A stretch of DNA of 34,064 bases, taken from contig CANDEH010000013.1 in NCBI GenBank assembly GCA_947383645.1, positions 1 through 34,064 of the forward strand. Direction: 5' to 3'. The position numbers and the translations under genes were made by a program. The stretch comes from an uncultured Clostridia bacterium (GTDB lineage Bacteria > Bacillota > Clostridia > Oscillospirales > Oscillospiraceae). The notes under the pieces are model-generated. The model saw only the letters and a program-made list of their open reading frames with translations, was not told the origin of the DNA and did no database searches. Below, piece by piece: positions 5,345-13,663 of this stretch (positions are counted from its first letter, which is position 1; each line of letters opens with the position of its first letter).

Positions 5345-7549
5345 ATGATGGAGAAAGATATTTGCCTTTGCAGGGTGCGGTGTCAACGCAAGTCCTTATC
5401 TGCATTTTTGCAGTTAATTATGGCCGTGACTAAAAATGAGTCCATGGAACCCACGGAAGACTTTTTTTATCAGTTCTTTTCCTATACTGGCCCCACCATC
5501 AACAATGCAAATTGGGGGAAATATTTGGAGGACATATTTGGGTCGAAAAGCACCGCGAATGACAAGCAGTGGGAGGAAACCGAGGCAGCAGATTTCAATC
5601 AGGCGGACAAAAAGCAACTGATATGCGAGCTGGTCATACGCCCGGAAGACGACCTGTCAAACATCCAGTATCTGCTACTAGGCATTCATGCGCTGTTCCA
5701 TAATGGTATCCCCTGCACGGTGCTGGTTTCCGGCGGCAAGCGCGGCCCCAGCAGGTATACTCCGTTAGAAAACGGCGACTATTTCCGCCTGAGCCATCAG
5801 ATGTACTTTTATGCGCCGTTTTCTACCGAAATACAGGAGCTGCTTGATATATACGACCAATTTTTTGTGTGTTCAAAAGGCGGCGGCGATGGCAGAGACT
5901 ATCACTGGATTGTCCTGCCCAGAAAGTACTCAAGTACGGTCTATTTCGGGCGGATCATTCCCCAGATTCCCATTACTCATCAGTCCTATCATGCTCTGGT
6001 CAGTTCATATAACTCGGATCCTAGCAAAGAATGGCAAACACAACTGCGTTCATTATGTGTAGGGTATTACAACAAGCTCACGGGGATTTTCAAAACAAAC
6101 AAAAGCGTCATAGAAAACTACATGAGCAGCGACAGCTATTTTGAAACGGCGTTGTTTTTAGCTCTGTGCTGTTATATCAGTGAAGACCCGCTGGCTGTGA
6201 CGGAAATGGATAAACAGGATATCGATTCCTTGCACGAAATCTGCATGAACTTTTCGCAAGGTATTTTGCAGCTTGTAGATAATGTTGTGAGCCATGTATT
6301 GGGTGACAACGAGGACAACGGGTGTGGAATCCTCACCGTCCGTTTTCGTAAGGCGGGCGATGCACAAAGGCTTTATCTGGCAGATTCCCAGGTGTTTCAA
6401 AGCGTGGACTATTTTATGGAATTGTACCTGACCGATCTGCAATATGGAAATTTCATGGGTATTGTGGATAAATTCAAGGACAACGTAAAAAAGCGCAGAG
6501 ACGCCCATAAAACTGCCCCGGGCCAAAGGTTGGTTCATTCAAAATTTTATCTTTCACAAAACCTGGACCAAGCAGACGCATTGATCGAGGAAGAGCCCCC
6601 GTATCTGCAGAAGGATTTGAGAGCGTATATAGAAACTACAGAGTGCAAAGGCGTTTCTCTTGCGAATTTTTTTGACGAAGGAGACTGCGAACCGTTTTTT
6701 CACTACATCTCTGCGGCGGAAAATATTGCTTTCCATTACGGGCTACCGATTCTTAACAGCGTAGTACTGTTGCAAAACGGCTATCTCCATGTGCAGAGCG
6801 GAGACGGTGAGAGCAATATATTTGATAATGTGCAAAAGTCTAGTCCCAATAATGCGCAACCAGATAGTTCCGAAAATGCGCAAACAAATAGTCCCTATCG
6901 CAAAATCGACGACCTTGTTTGGAATCACGGAACGGCGTTTATGGTGTACATGCCCCTAAAGTCACGGAAGCCCATTGGAGAATTTGATTCTCTCGTCCCG
7001 ATGAACAACAGTACTGACAGCTTGTATCGGCATCATACGTTTTCTCCGGGGCCAGAATCTTTGCGCAAATTGGAACCCAAAAAGGAAGTTTTGACGCTTG
7101 CGCTTAAGGAGCAAATTAAAAAGGATTTCGATGGTAGCGGAAGCGAAGATGTACAAATTGGGGTCATAGACTGCGGCCAAACTATCAGCGCCTTAAATTT
7201 ACCGCGGCTTGACGCCTACGAAATCATCGTAAAAGCGCTTTTCTTGTATTTAGCGGATGCGGACGCAAATATTGACAAGCTAGCATTAATCAATATCGCT
7301 CATGAATATGATGTCATCAAGCTGTTTCGCTTGTTTGCTCTATTTTTTAATAGGGCGGGAAGAAATGAGCTCCTGTCAAAAGAAAAGAGCCTCTTCCTGG
7401 TTGACTGTAACGGAAAAGTCGATATCCTCTTTTATGGCAACAATCTAAAAAGCATTTGTGACAGCTTGTCCTACAGCCGTCTGTACGGAGGGACAGCGGA
7501 AGATGCGATCAAAATCATTCAGTATCTGCTGGAGGGACGCCATGTGTAA
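5345..7549 (+). CDS. Unknown large protein with degenerate HATPase-like core (cluster gene 1), 734 aa
   Basis: I do not recognise a named family. Two motifs suggest a GHKL/HATPase-type fold. The first is an N-box-like helix, GILQLVDNVVSHV, near residues 305-317 (D312, N313), where the glutamate expected four residues before the Asn is a Gln. The second is a late WNHGTAFMVYMPL near 526-538, resembling the last strand-loop-strand of these ATPases. The C-terminal about 130 residues begin VQIGVIDCGQTISALNL and alternate strands and helices as a separate alpha/beta domain. An Asn/Ser-rich linker lies around residues 495-515. There is no signal peptide or membrane segment, so it is probably cytosolic. 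The ATG at 5345 follows AGGAG by 7 bases. It overlaps the next gene by 8 bases, implying coupled synthesis and perhaps a complex with it. Catalysis is uncertain; a pseudo-kinase partner role is plausible. Confidence 0.65.
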   Translation: MMEKDICLCRVRCQRKSLSAFLQLIMAVTKNESMEPTEDFFYQFFSYTGPTINNANWGKYLEDIFGSKSTANDKQWEETEAADFNQADKKQLICELVIRPEDDLSNIQYLLLGIHALFHNGIPCTVLVSGGKRGPSRYTPLENGDYFRLSHQMYFYAPFSTEIQELLDIYDQFFVCSKGGGDGRDYHWIVLPRKYSSTVYFGRIIPQIPITHQSYHALVSSYNSDPSKEWQTQLRSLCVGYYNKLTGIFKTNKSVIENYMSSDSYFETALFLALCCYISEDPLAVTEMDKQDIDSLHEICMNFSQGILQLVDNVVSHVLGDNEDNGCGILTVRFRKAGDAQRLYLADSQVFQSVDYFMELYLTDLQYGNFMGIVDKFKDNVKKRRDAHKTAPGQRLVHSKFYLSQNLDQADALIEEEPPYLQKDLRAYIETTECKGVSLANFFDEGDCEPFFHYISAAENIAFHYGLPILNSVVLLQNGYLHVQSGDGESNIFDNVQKSSPNNAQPDSSENAQTNSPYRKIDDLVWNHGTAFMVYMPLKSRKPIGEFDSLVPMNNSTDSLYRHHTFSPGPESLRKLEPKKEVLTLALKEQIKKDFDGSGSEDVQIGVIDCGQTISALNLPRLDAYEIIVKALFLYLADADANIDKLALINIAHEYDVIKLFRLFALFFNRAGRNELLSKEKSLFLVDCNGKVDILFYGNNLKSICDSLSYSRLYGGTAEDAIKIIQYLLEGRHV

Positions 7550-10500
7550 TCCTCGAAATACCGCGACGCTGAGAGAGTCTTTCTACTCTCTTGAGCTTGA
7601 AAGAGAAGCAGACTGCCGAAAAGAGCCTGTTTGGGTAAAGAAGTTGCGCAACATCCTGTGTAATGACATTCACCAGAAATCTCTGGGCTGCCACATATCG
7701 AACACCCACATTACCGTGGGTTCAGGCACAGTACACATGGGCTCATTTTTTGAAGCGCAGATACTGTTTTCCCATGCAAAGTGGATCGATCGCTTCGCAA
7801 GGTGGCTGGAGGAGGAGCTGAAGGAAAAGACAAAATCCCCCTGTCTGATCGTCGGCTATGAAACCTACATTGAACCGGTTCTGGCAAACCTAAAAGCACG
7901 AAATTCCAACATTAATTACTGCATTTATGAGGAGCCCAAATATACCCAGCGCGATAAAATATCGAAGGAGCGTTTAAGATATCTGGAAGACTCTTTACTG
8001 AACAAGTCAGGGAACCTCAATTCTAAAATCAAATCGGTGGTTTTCCTTTGCGGTATTTCGTCGGCCTTAAGCACGCATGAGAAAATGAAGCGGCTGTTTC
8101 TAGAGCGTATCAAAGAATTAAATGAAAAATCGACGAGGAAAGTGCCACTCGAAGAAGAGCAGTTCTCCCATTACACCATTGTGCAGATTCTCTCCACCGA
8201 CGGCGACCACTTTGAATTGAAGCAAAATGTAAAGCTGTGTTGGGCGCAGAAGCACAATATAGTTACCTACTGTGACTCGTCAACCAACAAGCAATTTACT
8301 GTGCGCTATCTCGTAGACGTGTGTGCGGAGTGGCAGCTGGCCAAAAGCTGCAAGTGGTGCTTTCCTGACAATCATCTTCAAGAAAAACCTCTGGTCACAA
8401 CCGGCGAGACATCCGTCATTCCGGTGCAGCGAATAGGCATGACTCTTGAAGAAGGGCCGAAGTCCGGAGAAGGGCGCTTATCCGCAGGCGAGTCAGTATT
8501 CTTCAAGCGAAACAGCACCGGAGCATTTAGCTGTCAGGACTACCTTTACTACAACCATGTTGAACGTGGAGATCATCACTTTAGGTTCTACATCCGTACC
8601 AGCAAGTTTTTGGACCATGTGTTAGAAAAGAAGGAATTTTCGGATTTCTGCAACTCCATCAGAGAAAAGCTGCCTGAAAAACTAGAGGACTATGTACACA
8701 TCATTCTAGCGCCGCTTCATTTCAGCAACGACAGATTTCCTCATGAGATAAACCACCGGGTATTTGACAATATGGCCCACGTGATTTCCTTTGATCCCAA
8801 AAGAGAGTACCGTTCAAATTTCGAGACGAAATACTCAAATTACGCCTATGTACTGGAGCAGATCAAGCGTTTTAATCAAGGAATTTCAGCCTCATCATCC
8901 GGCCAGGAGGCCCCGAAGATTTGCTTCTATTACGTTGATGATGAGATTATTTCCGGAAACACCTTTTTTCGGGCAAAGTCCTTTGTATCTTCTCTCATGC
9001 GGAAATACTCGGACGTCGGCTTGGAGAAAGCCAATTCCTATGAAATCTTTTCGGCGGTAATTACACTGATTGACCGGTCATCCAGCAGCAGCAAGCTGAA
9101 TTATGTAAATAGCGCTGAAAATTATCACAGCTTTGTTCACTTTTCCATTCCCTCTCTCCGCAATTACGGAGACGCGTGTCCCCTGTGCAAGCAAATCCAG
9201 GAGGCCCAAAATATATCGGATAACTGTTGCCTGAACAGTACGGCTCAATATTGGAAGCAGAAAGAACGGCATTTGCGCGTCAGGACTCTGGACGACGAAC
9301 GTGAACAGATGAAGTCTGAAGCCGAAGAAATCCGGCGGCGTCATTTTGTCCGGCTGTATTGTGAAAACATGTTGTGGGAAAACACGATCTCCCTGTGGAC
9401 TGAGGCTGACCTCATATCAGCGTATCTTACGACCATCAGCAAGGTGTTTCAGAAACTGCGTCTGAAAGACCAATATGAATATCTGATCTCTTTTATCAAG
9501 GCGTTTTCTCGGCCGTTTTTACATAACAAGGAGGACGGCAAAAAGGCTGCGCTAAAACTTCTCCTGCTGTTCCTGGATGGACTGCTGGACTCAAATCCAC
9601 AGGACGCCGCACAGCTTTCCCCGGATGACCTTGTCAGGAAATGCGCTGAGTCCTGTGCAAACAAACAGTTGTTATCCAAAAAACTGCTCAAAATCAGCAG
9701 CAAATCAAACAAGCCTATGGAGCCTATGGACCCCGAGGATTACATCTGGGAGCGTTATTCTTTGCTCTGCATTTTGGTTTCCTGCCTGTCCGCCGTCGAT
9801 TCCACCTACCTGCTGAAGTCCGAGCATATTGAAAAGCTGTGTGACCATGTCGCCCTGCTTAACCCGGAATTTAACCGCTTTGCGCAGAAAGCGGACGTCC
9901 ATGATAAAATTCCTGGCTTTTACACGGTTCTGGTCAACAATTTTAAAAAATTGATCTGCGGAGTAAGCGGGCATGAAAAATCCAGCTGGGCGGACGGCGG
10001 ACTGTGGGAGCTTCTAAATAGCACGGAGCGTCCCGAACGCATGGATTTATACAAAGTTCTTTATCTGGAAAACACGCAAAAGCTGGCGGAAAACAAAGCG
10101 CTGGCGAATACAATACATGATATCACTCAGCAGAGCGGCCAGAACACCATAGCGAAGTACCAGCAACTGAGCAGTGTGCTGTCAAATGCAGTGGAAAAAA
10201 GCGCCATCTGTACCTTTTACGCGGTTTACAACGGCCAGATTATTGAACTGACCGAGAGCGTTCGGCCCTTAACAAGAGGCGAAGCTTTTGAGAGGGAAGC
10301 TAAGGAAGCCTTGGAGCAGCTTGGATATTATGAGAAAGGCGGCTGTTTCTGGATCATTTTCCAACCGGAGAGAGCTTCCGATAATATCAGCCGTGCATAC
10401 CTGAGGCTTCGCTTTCGCCAGTCCGACGTTAGCAATTTCCAAAAGGTACGCCAGCTCCTGATTCTTCGCGCGGAAATCCTGAAGATCATTCAGGCGGACA

Positions 10501-11420
10501 TGGAGACCGGCGCCTTGAAAACCGCTATTCAGGCCCAGGCCGCGGAATCCATTCTGCTGACAGACAAAACCCAGTCCCACGGTCAGTCCAACGATATTAA
10601 TCAACTCTTCGAGCTCGTGCGCAAACAGTTTGAGTCTTCAAAAGTATCATCCGAGGGGCGCCTGTCCGCAGATATGTACAGCGCCTACGGAGCAATTAAT
10701 CTTTTTATGAATCGCTGCATCGCATTTGGCGCGACCAAAGCCGCTATGATAAAGTACTTTATATCCGATTTGCCATCGGCCTCTGCCATTCAGCCGTTTT
10801 CACCACTGCTGCAGTCCCTCACGGAGGAACAGGCGAAAACAGTACAAAGCGACATCCTTTCCTATCTGAATATCCTTCAGGACAAGGAGCAAAAATATAT
10901 CGAGTACATCAAGCAGGATCTGAGAAGGAAACGCGCCAATGCTGGAAGCGAGCTGACCGGCGCCGCAAGAACCATCATTGAGGTCAAAAATCCGGAACTC
11001 TTTCAGAGAATCTCCCATGTGCCGTTCCTGATCAACATCTCCGGGGCCAAGGTCAGCGCCATCGCACTGATCGGCATCATAGACGTCTTTATCCGAAACG
11101 CGATCGAGCACGCGGGAACAGGCTGTAAAATCTGTATCTCATGCAGTATGGGGGAAGATATTGTGCCGAAAGAAGGAAGACATCCCAATGCGGATTACTC
11201 CCGCTCTTACAAAATCTCCGTGGAAAACAATATCGCCCCTGACATAGCAGCGAAGCGCTCCCAAACGATTGGTTTTACAAAATTGTTCCTGACGGAATAT
11301 CTCGAGGGACTTCCGAAACAGCCTCGGTGCTTTCCTCGCTTCTTTTCAATTAGAATGGACAAACCAGATGGGCGGACGTTTTGTTCTCAATTAATATGTA
11401 TTGCTCCGGAGGTAAAGTAA
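7542..11420 (+). CDS. Giant PRTase-like / HATPase-like signalling protein (cluster gene 2), 1292 aa
   Basis: Not a named family that I know. From the N terminus: an alpha/beta region at about 60-330 with a PRTase-like look (CLIVGYETYIEPVLANL near 101, VVFLCGISSALSTHEK near 165); a second PRTase-like domain at about 380-560 with a clear PRPP-binding-type motif YYVDDEIISGNTFF (D466, D467, then S471-G-N-T); a CPLC pair at C546/C549 that could bind zinc; a long helical middle; a helix with NTIHDITQQ (H859) that might be a phosphoacceptor; a GAF-like segment (SAICTFYAVYNGQIIEL); and a C-terminal HATPase-like N-box, GIIDVFIRNAIEHA (N1186, H1190). Clear glycine boxes are not seen, so ATP binding is uncertain. 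GGAGG precedes the ATG by 6 bases. The stop overlaps gene 3 by one base. The architecture suggests a sensor of a nucleotide or PRPP-like ligand that signals to the receiver-like gene 3. Confidence 0.7.
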   Translation: MCNPRNTATLRESFYSLELEREADCRKEPVWVKKLRNILCNDIHQKSLGCHISNTHITVGSGTVHMGSFFEAQILFSHAKWIDRFARWLEEELKEKTKSPCLIVGYETYIEPVLANLKARNSNINYCIYEEPKYTQRDKISKERLRYLEDSLLNKSGNLNSKIKSVVFLCGISSALSTHEKMKRLFLERIKELNEKSTRKVPLEEEQFSHYTIVQILSTDGDHFELKQNVKLCWAQKHNIVTYCDSSTNKQFTVRYLVDVCAEWQLAKSCKWCFPDNHLQEKPLVTTGETSVIPVQRIGMTLEEGPKSGEGRLSAGESVFFKRNSTGAFSCQDYLYYNHVERGDHHFRFYIRTSKFLDHVLEKKEFSDFCNSIREKLPEKLEDYVHIILAPLHFSNDRFPHEINHRVFDNMAHVISFDPKREYRSNFETKYSNYAYVLEQIKRFNQGISASSSGQEAPKICFYYVDDEIISGNTFFRAKSFVSSLMRKYSDVGLEKANSYEIFSAVITLIDRSSSSSKLNYVNSAENYHSFVHFSIPSLRNYGDACPLCKQIQEAQNISDNCCLNSTAQYWKQKERHLRVRTLDDEREQMKSEAEEIRRRHFVRLYCENMLWENTISLWTEADLISAYLTTISKVFQKLRLKDQYEYLISFIKAFSRPFLHNKEDGKKAALKLLLLFLDGLLDSNPQDAAQLSPDDLVRKCAESCANKQLLSKKLLKISSKSNKPMEPMDPEDYIWERYSLLCILVSCLSAVDSTYLLKSEHIEKLCDHVALLNPEFNRFAQKADVHDKIPGFYTVLVNNFKKLICGVSGHEKSSWADGGLWELLNSTERPERMDLYKVLYLENTQKLAENKALANTIHDITQQSGQNTIAKYQQLSSVLSNAVEKSAICTFYAVYNGQIIELTESVRPLTRGEAFEREAKEALEQLGYYEKGGCFWIIFQPERASDNISRAYLRLRFRQSDVSNFQKVRQLLILRAEILKIIQADMETGALKTAIQAQAAESILLTDKTQSHGQSNDINQLFELVRKQFESSKVSSEGRLSADMYSAYGAINLFMNRCIAFGATKAAMIKYFISDLPSASAIQPFSPLLQSLTEEQAKTVQSDILSYLNILQDKEQKYIEYIKQDLRRKRANAGSELTGAARTIIEVKNPELFQRISHVPFLINISGAKVSAIALIGIIDVFIRNAIEHAGTGCKICISCSMGEDIVPKEGRHPNADYSRSYKISVENNIAPDIAAKRSQTIGFTKLFLTEYLEGLPKQPRCFPRFFSIRMDKPDGRTFCSQLICIAPEVK

Positions 11421-12130
11421 TGAAAAAGCTGATTTTTATCGATGATTTGCGCGAGGTCATACGGCCGCAGCAGGATGAGATGCAGCACATACTCGATCTA
11501 GACGACAACCGTGAGGTTGAAATTGAAAGCATCCAATGCAACATGGCCGGTGTGACGGACTGCTTGGATGACAAGGGGGAAAAACAGCACGAAGGCGAGG
11601 ACTGCTATATCTCCATCCATAAAAAATTAGACGACATCATGGAAACCATTAACCAGGCAACCGCAGAGATCCCAAATGACGCAGATCGGGTTGAAGTGGT
11701 GATTGACCTCTATCTAGATGACAAGGATGAGACCCTAGGAGTGAAGCTGGTAAAATATATCCTTAAGCATATGGACCGCAGGGACTGCTTTGAAGCACGG
11801 CGCTTTTTGATCACGGTTACGTCTTCCTATGTAAGCTCGGATTTTTCTGACCTGTTAGACAAATTCTTATCAGCTGATGAAAGAGACCGTGTGATCGAAT
11901 GCTACCGCCCGTTTTTTAAGAATCAAGAAACCAATCAATTTGTAATAGACAAGAACTTCACAGCATTTCCGGAGTTCTATTATTCACATCGCTGTGAAGA
12001 CAGCGGCATTCCTCCAATGATAAACAAACTGCTGCTTGACAAAGAAAGCGTTCCTGGAAATACCGGCACCTATTATGGCAACTACTTTGGCCTGATCTAT
12101 GCAAGACTTTACAAAAATGAAGGGAATTGA
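11420..12130 (+). CDS. Receiver-like (response regulator) protein (cluster gene 3), 236 aa
   Basis: The N-terminal part follows the receiver-domain plan: strand 1 ending in an acidic pair (LIFIDDL, D8/D9), a strand ending in the candidate phosphoacceptor aspartate (VEVVIDLYLDD, D96), and a strand ending in the Thr/Ser position (RFLITVTSS, T132-S136). The spacing from D9 to D96 is far longer than the usual roughly 45 residues, because of a charged insertion at about 40-85 containing HEGEDC. A C-terminal extension (about 150-236, including FYYSHRCEDSGIPPMINKLLL) has no recognisable DNA-binding domain, so a protein target is more likely than a promoter. Its ATG overlaps the previous stop as TAATG, with GGAGG 7 bases before the start. 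The best inference is a phosphorylation- or binding-controlled switch downstream of genes 1 and 2. Confidence 0.6.
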   Translation: MKKLIFIDDLREVIRPQQDEMQHILDLDDNREVEIESIQCNMAGVTDCLDDKGEKQHEGEDCYISIHKKLDDIMETINQATAEIPNDADRVEVVIDLYLDDKDETLGVKLVKYILKHMDRRDCFEARRFLITVTSSYVSSDFSDLLDKFLSADERDRVIECYRPFFKNQETNQFVIDKNFTAFPEFYYSHRCEDSGIPPMINKLLLDKESVPGNTGTYYGNYFGLIYARLYKNEGN

Positions 12131-12139
12131 GTTAATTCA

Positions 12140-13051
12140 ATGGATATTAAAACCTGGAATGCCCTGCACAGCGCCATTGATAAGCTGGCAAAAATTGAGG
12201 ATAATCATATATACTGCCACTACGCCTCTCCCGCAGCCTTTGTTAGCATATTTGACAGCTACATCAGAAAGCACGAGCTCAAACCCATCACAGAATGTAC
12301 CATGCGGGCAAGCCATATACGTTTTTTGAACGACTCAAAGGAATATTTTGACGGGCTGAAGTGGTTGCAGAGATTACACAAAGGGGAAACATTCCGTCCC
12401 GACAGTTTAAGCGACGATATATACAGCATTTCCTTTTGCGGAAATGAAGACCTGCTGAGCCAATGGAAGTGGTATGGAAAAGACAGCGGGATTGCCATTA
12501 GCTTTGACATGAGTAATATACAGTATAAATACTACGATGTAGAAACGAGACTTCCGGATGTGGATACCCATACGAAACCCCTGCCGGTAAAATACAGTGA
12601 CGACGCAAAAAGAGCTTATTATGAAGAAATTGATAGCCAATGCTGTGAGCTTCAGTTAAACCAAAAATCTATGCCGTTCCGCAGCAACCTGTTCGTACCG
12701 TTTTGCAAAGATGAAGGCTTTGTGGAGGAAAAAGAAAGTCGTCTGATTTTTTACAACGTTGATGGAAAGTCCGTGGGGATCAAACCTTTTGATATCCAAT
12801 ATATTCCTTCAGGAAACACTCTTAAGCCGACTCTGCATGTGACCTTCCGTGCAATAGACGAGAGCAAGGGGATCATAAAGAGGCTGACAGTTGGACCCGG
12901 CCAAGATCAGGAGTTGGTTTACCACGCTCTCATACATATCATGGGGGGAGCACTCCCTTCCAGTGAAAGCAGCAAATCAGAAAAAAACAACGGTAAACTT
13001 GTGCTCAACGGCGTGGAAATCCGAAAATCCCGTATCCCCTTCCGGGGATAA
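12140..13051 (+). CDS. DUF2971 family protein, likely effector (cluster gene 4)
   Basis: A 303-residue protein with the usual DUF2971 landmarks in order: an early HYASPAAFVSIFDS (residues 32-45), ASHIRFLNDSKEYFDGLKWL, then DIYSISFCGNEDLLSQWKWYG, DSGIAISFDM, a second-half block PFCKDEGFVEEKESRLIFY with the conserved Glu pair, and late RLTVGPGQD. The family has no firmly assigned reaction; its H-Y...S-x-S...E layout recalls ADP-ribosyltransferase-type folds, but that is my inference. DUF2971 genes are frequent in accessory and defence islands. It starts 9 bases after gene 3, behind a GGGAATTGAG sequence, and is the last gene before a 15-bp terminator stem, so it most likely is the output of the cluster. 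No signal peptide or membrane segment is present. Confidence 0.8.
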   Translation: MDIKTWNALHSAIDKLAKIEDNHIYCHYASPAAFVSIFDSYIRKHELKPITECTMRASHIRFLNDSKEYFDGLKWLQRLHKGETFRPDSLSDDIYSISFCGNEDLLSQWKWYGKDSGIAISFDMSNIQYKYYDVETRLPDVDTHTKPLPVKYSDDAKRAYYEEIDSQCCELQLNQKSMPFRSNLFVPFCKDEGFVEEKESRLIFYNVDGKSVGIKPFDIQYIPSGNTLKPTLHVTFRAIDESKGIIKRLTVGPGQDQELVYHALIHIMGGALPSSESSKSEKNNGKLVLNGVEIRKSRIPFRG

Positions 13052-13058
13052 TTGAATT

Positions 13059-13116
13059 AGTATAGGAGTATTGAACAGTTTTACTGGAGTAGACAATACT
13101 CCTATACTTATTTTAT
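13059..13116 (+). terminator. Terminator of the island cluster
   Basis: A perfect 15-bp inverted repeat (arms 13059-13073 and 13094-13108, sequence AGTATAGGAGTATTG and its complement), 20-nt loop, then TATTTTAT. It begins 8 bases after the DUF2971 stop. The large loop is unusual for a terminator; it may also mark the end of the acquired segment. Confidence 0.65.
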
Positions 13117-13558
13117 CTCGGAAAGCCTCGCACTGCCAGGCTTTTCTGTTTTGATTCATTATTCGCAAAAATGGACACCTCAAGGCTGAATGTTTGAGTA
13201 TGAGGAAATGACGACCGCATCTTTTTTGTCAACACTAGACACTGAAAAGGAAAAGGCAGGGCTTTTGCCCTGCCTTTTCCTTTTCAGTGGGGACCTGCGG
13301 TCCATTTGACATGCTCGGGGCGAGTGAATCGCCCCTGCTGTTTTTCTGAGACGCAGATTCGATGATAGGAGTAAAGCACAGATGGCGTGACGGTCTGTAT
13401 CGAGGCGGCACGTCAAGTGTTGCTTTTGCCGCGGCCCAATCAACGCGCCCGCTTGTGGATTGACACCTCGCTTTTCATTGGGGCCTTACAAGCTCTCGGC
13501 AGGGGACTGACATATGGCCTCCCGCCGGCTTGCCGGGGCCCTGCCGGTTGACACAAGA
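13117..13558. other. Gene-free stretch with hairpins
   Basis: About 440 bases without a credible gene. It contains a 23-bp perfect hairpin (13240-13289) and a terminator-like stem GGGGCGA/TCGCCCC at 13317-13335 followed by TGCTGTTTTTCT. Base composition shifts here from the AT-richer island back to the GC-rich chromosome, so the right edge of the island probably lies in this stretch. No tRNA fragment, inverted terminal repeat or transposase remnant was recognised. Confidence 0.6.
13240..13289. repeat. 23-bp perfect hairpin with TTTT loop
   Basis: Arms 13240-13262 and 13267-13289 are perfect complements (starting CACTGAAAAGG and ending CCTTTTCAGTG) around a 4-base loop. The stem is far longer than needed for termination, and no T run follows it. 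It may be a small palindromic repeat or miniature element. Confidence 0.7.
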
Positions 13559-13629
13559 GGATGCCGCCCCGGAACCCTTTAGGGAAGCGCCGATTGAATC
13601 AGCGTCTCCTCAATTCCGGGGCGGCATCC
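13559..13629 (-). terminator. 16-bp stem behind the aldo/keto reductase, enclosing a dispersed repeat
   Basis: Arms GGATGCCGCCCCGGAA (13559-13574) and its perfect complement (13614-13629) enclose 39 bases that include a copy of the GAAGCGCCGATTGAATCAGCG repeat unit (copy A, described here by position 13583-13603). It lies 34 bases beyond the leftward aldo/keto reductase stop, so it may act as that operon's transcript end, though the T tail (TCTTGTG) is weak. Confidence 0.5.
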
Positions 13630-13663
13630 CTTCGTGCTGCTTTTATCGTCGGTCGGCGTATCG

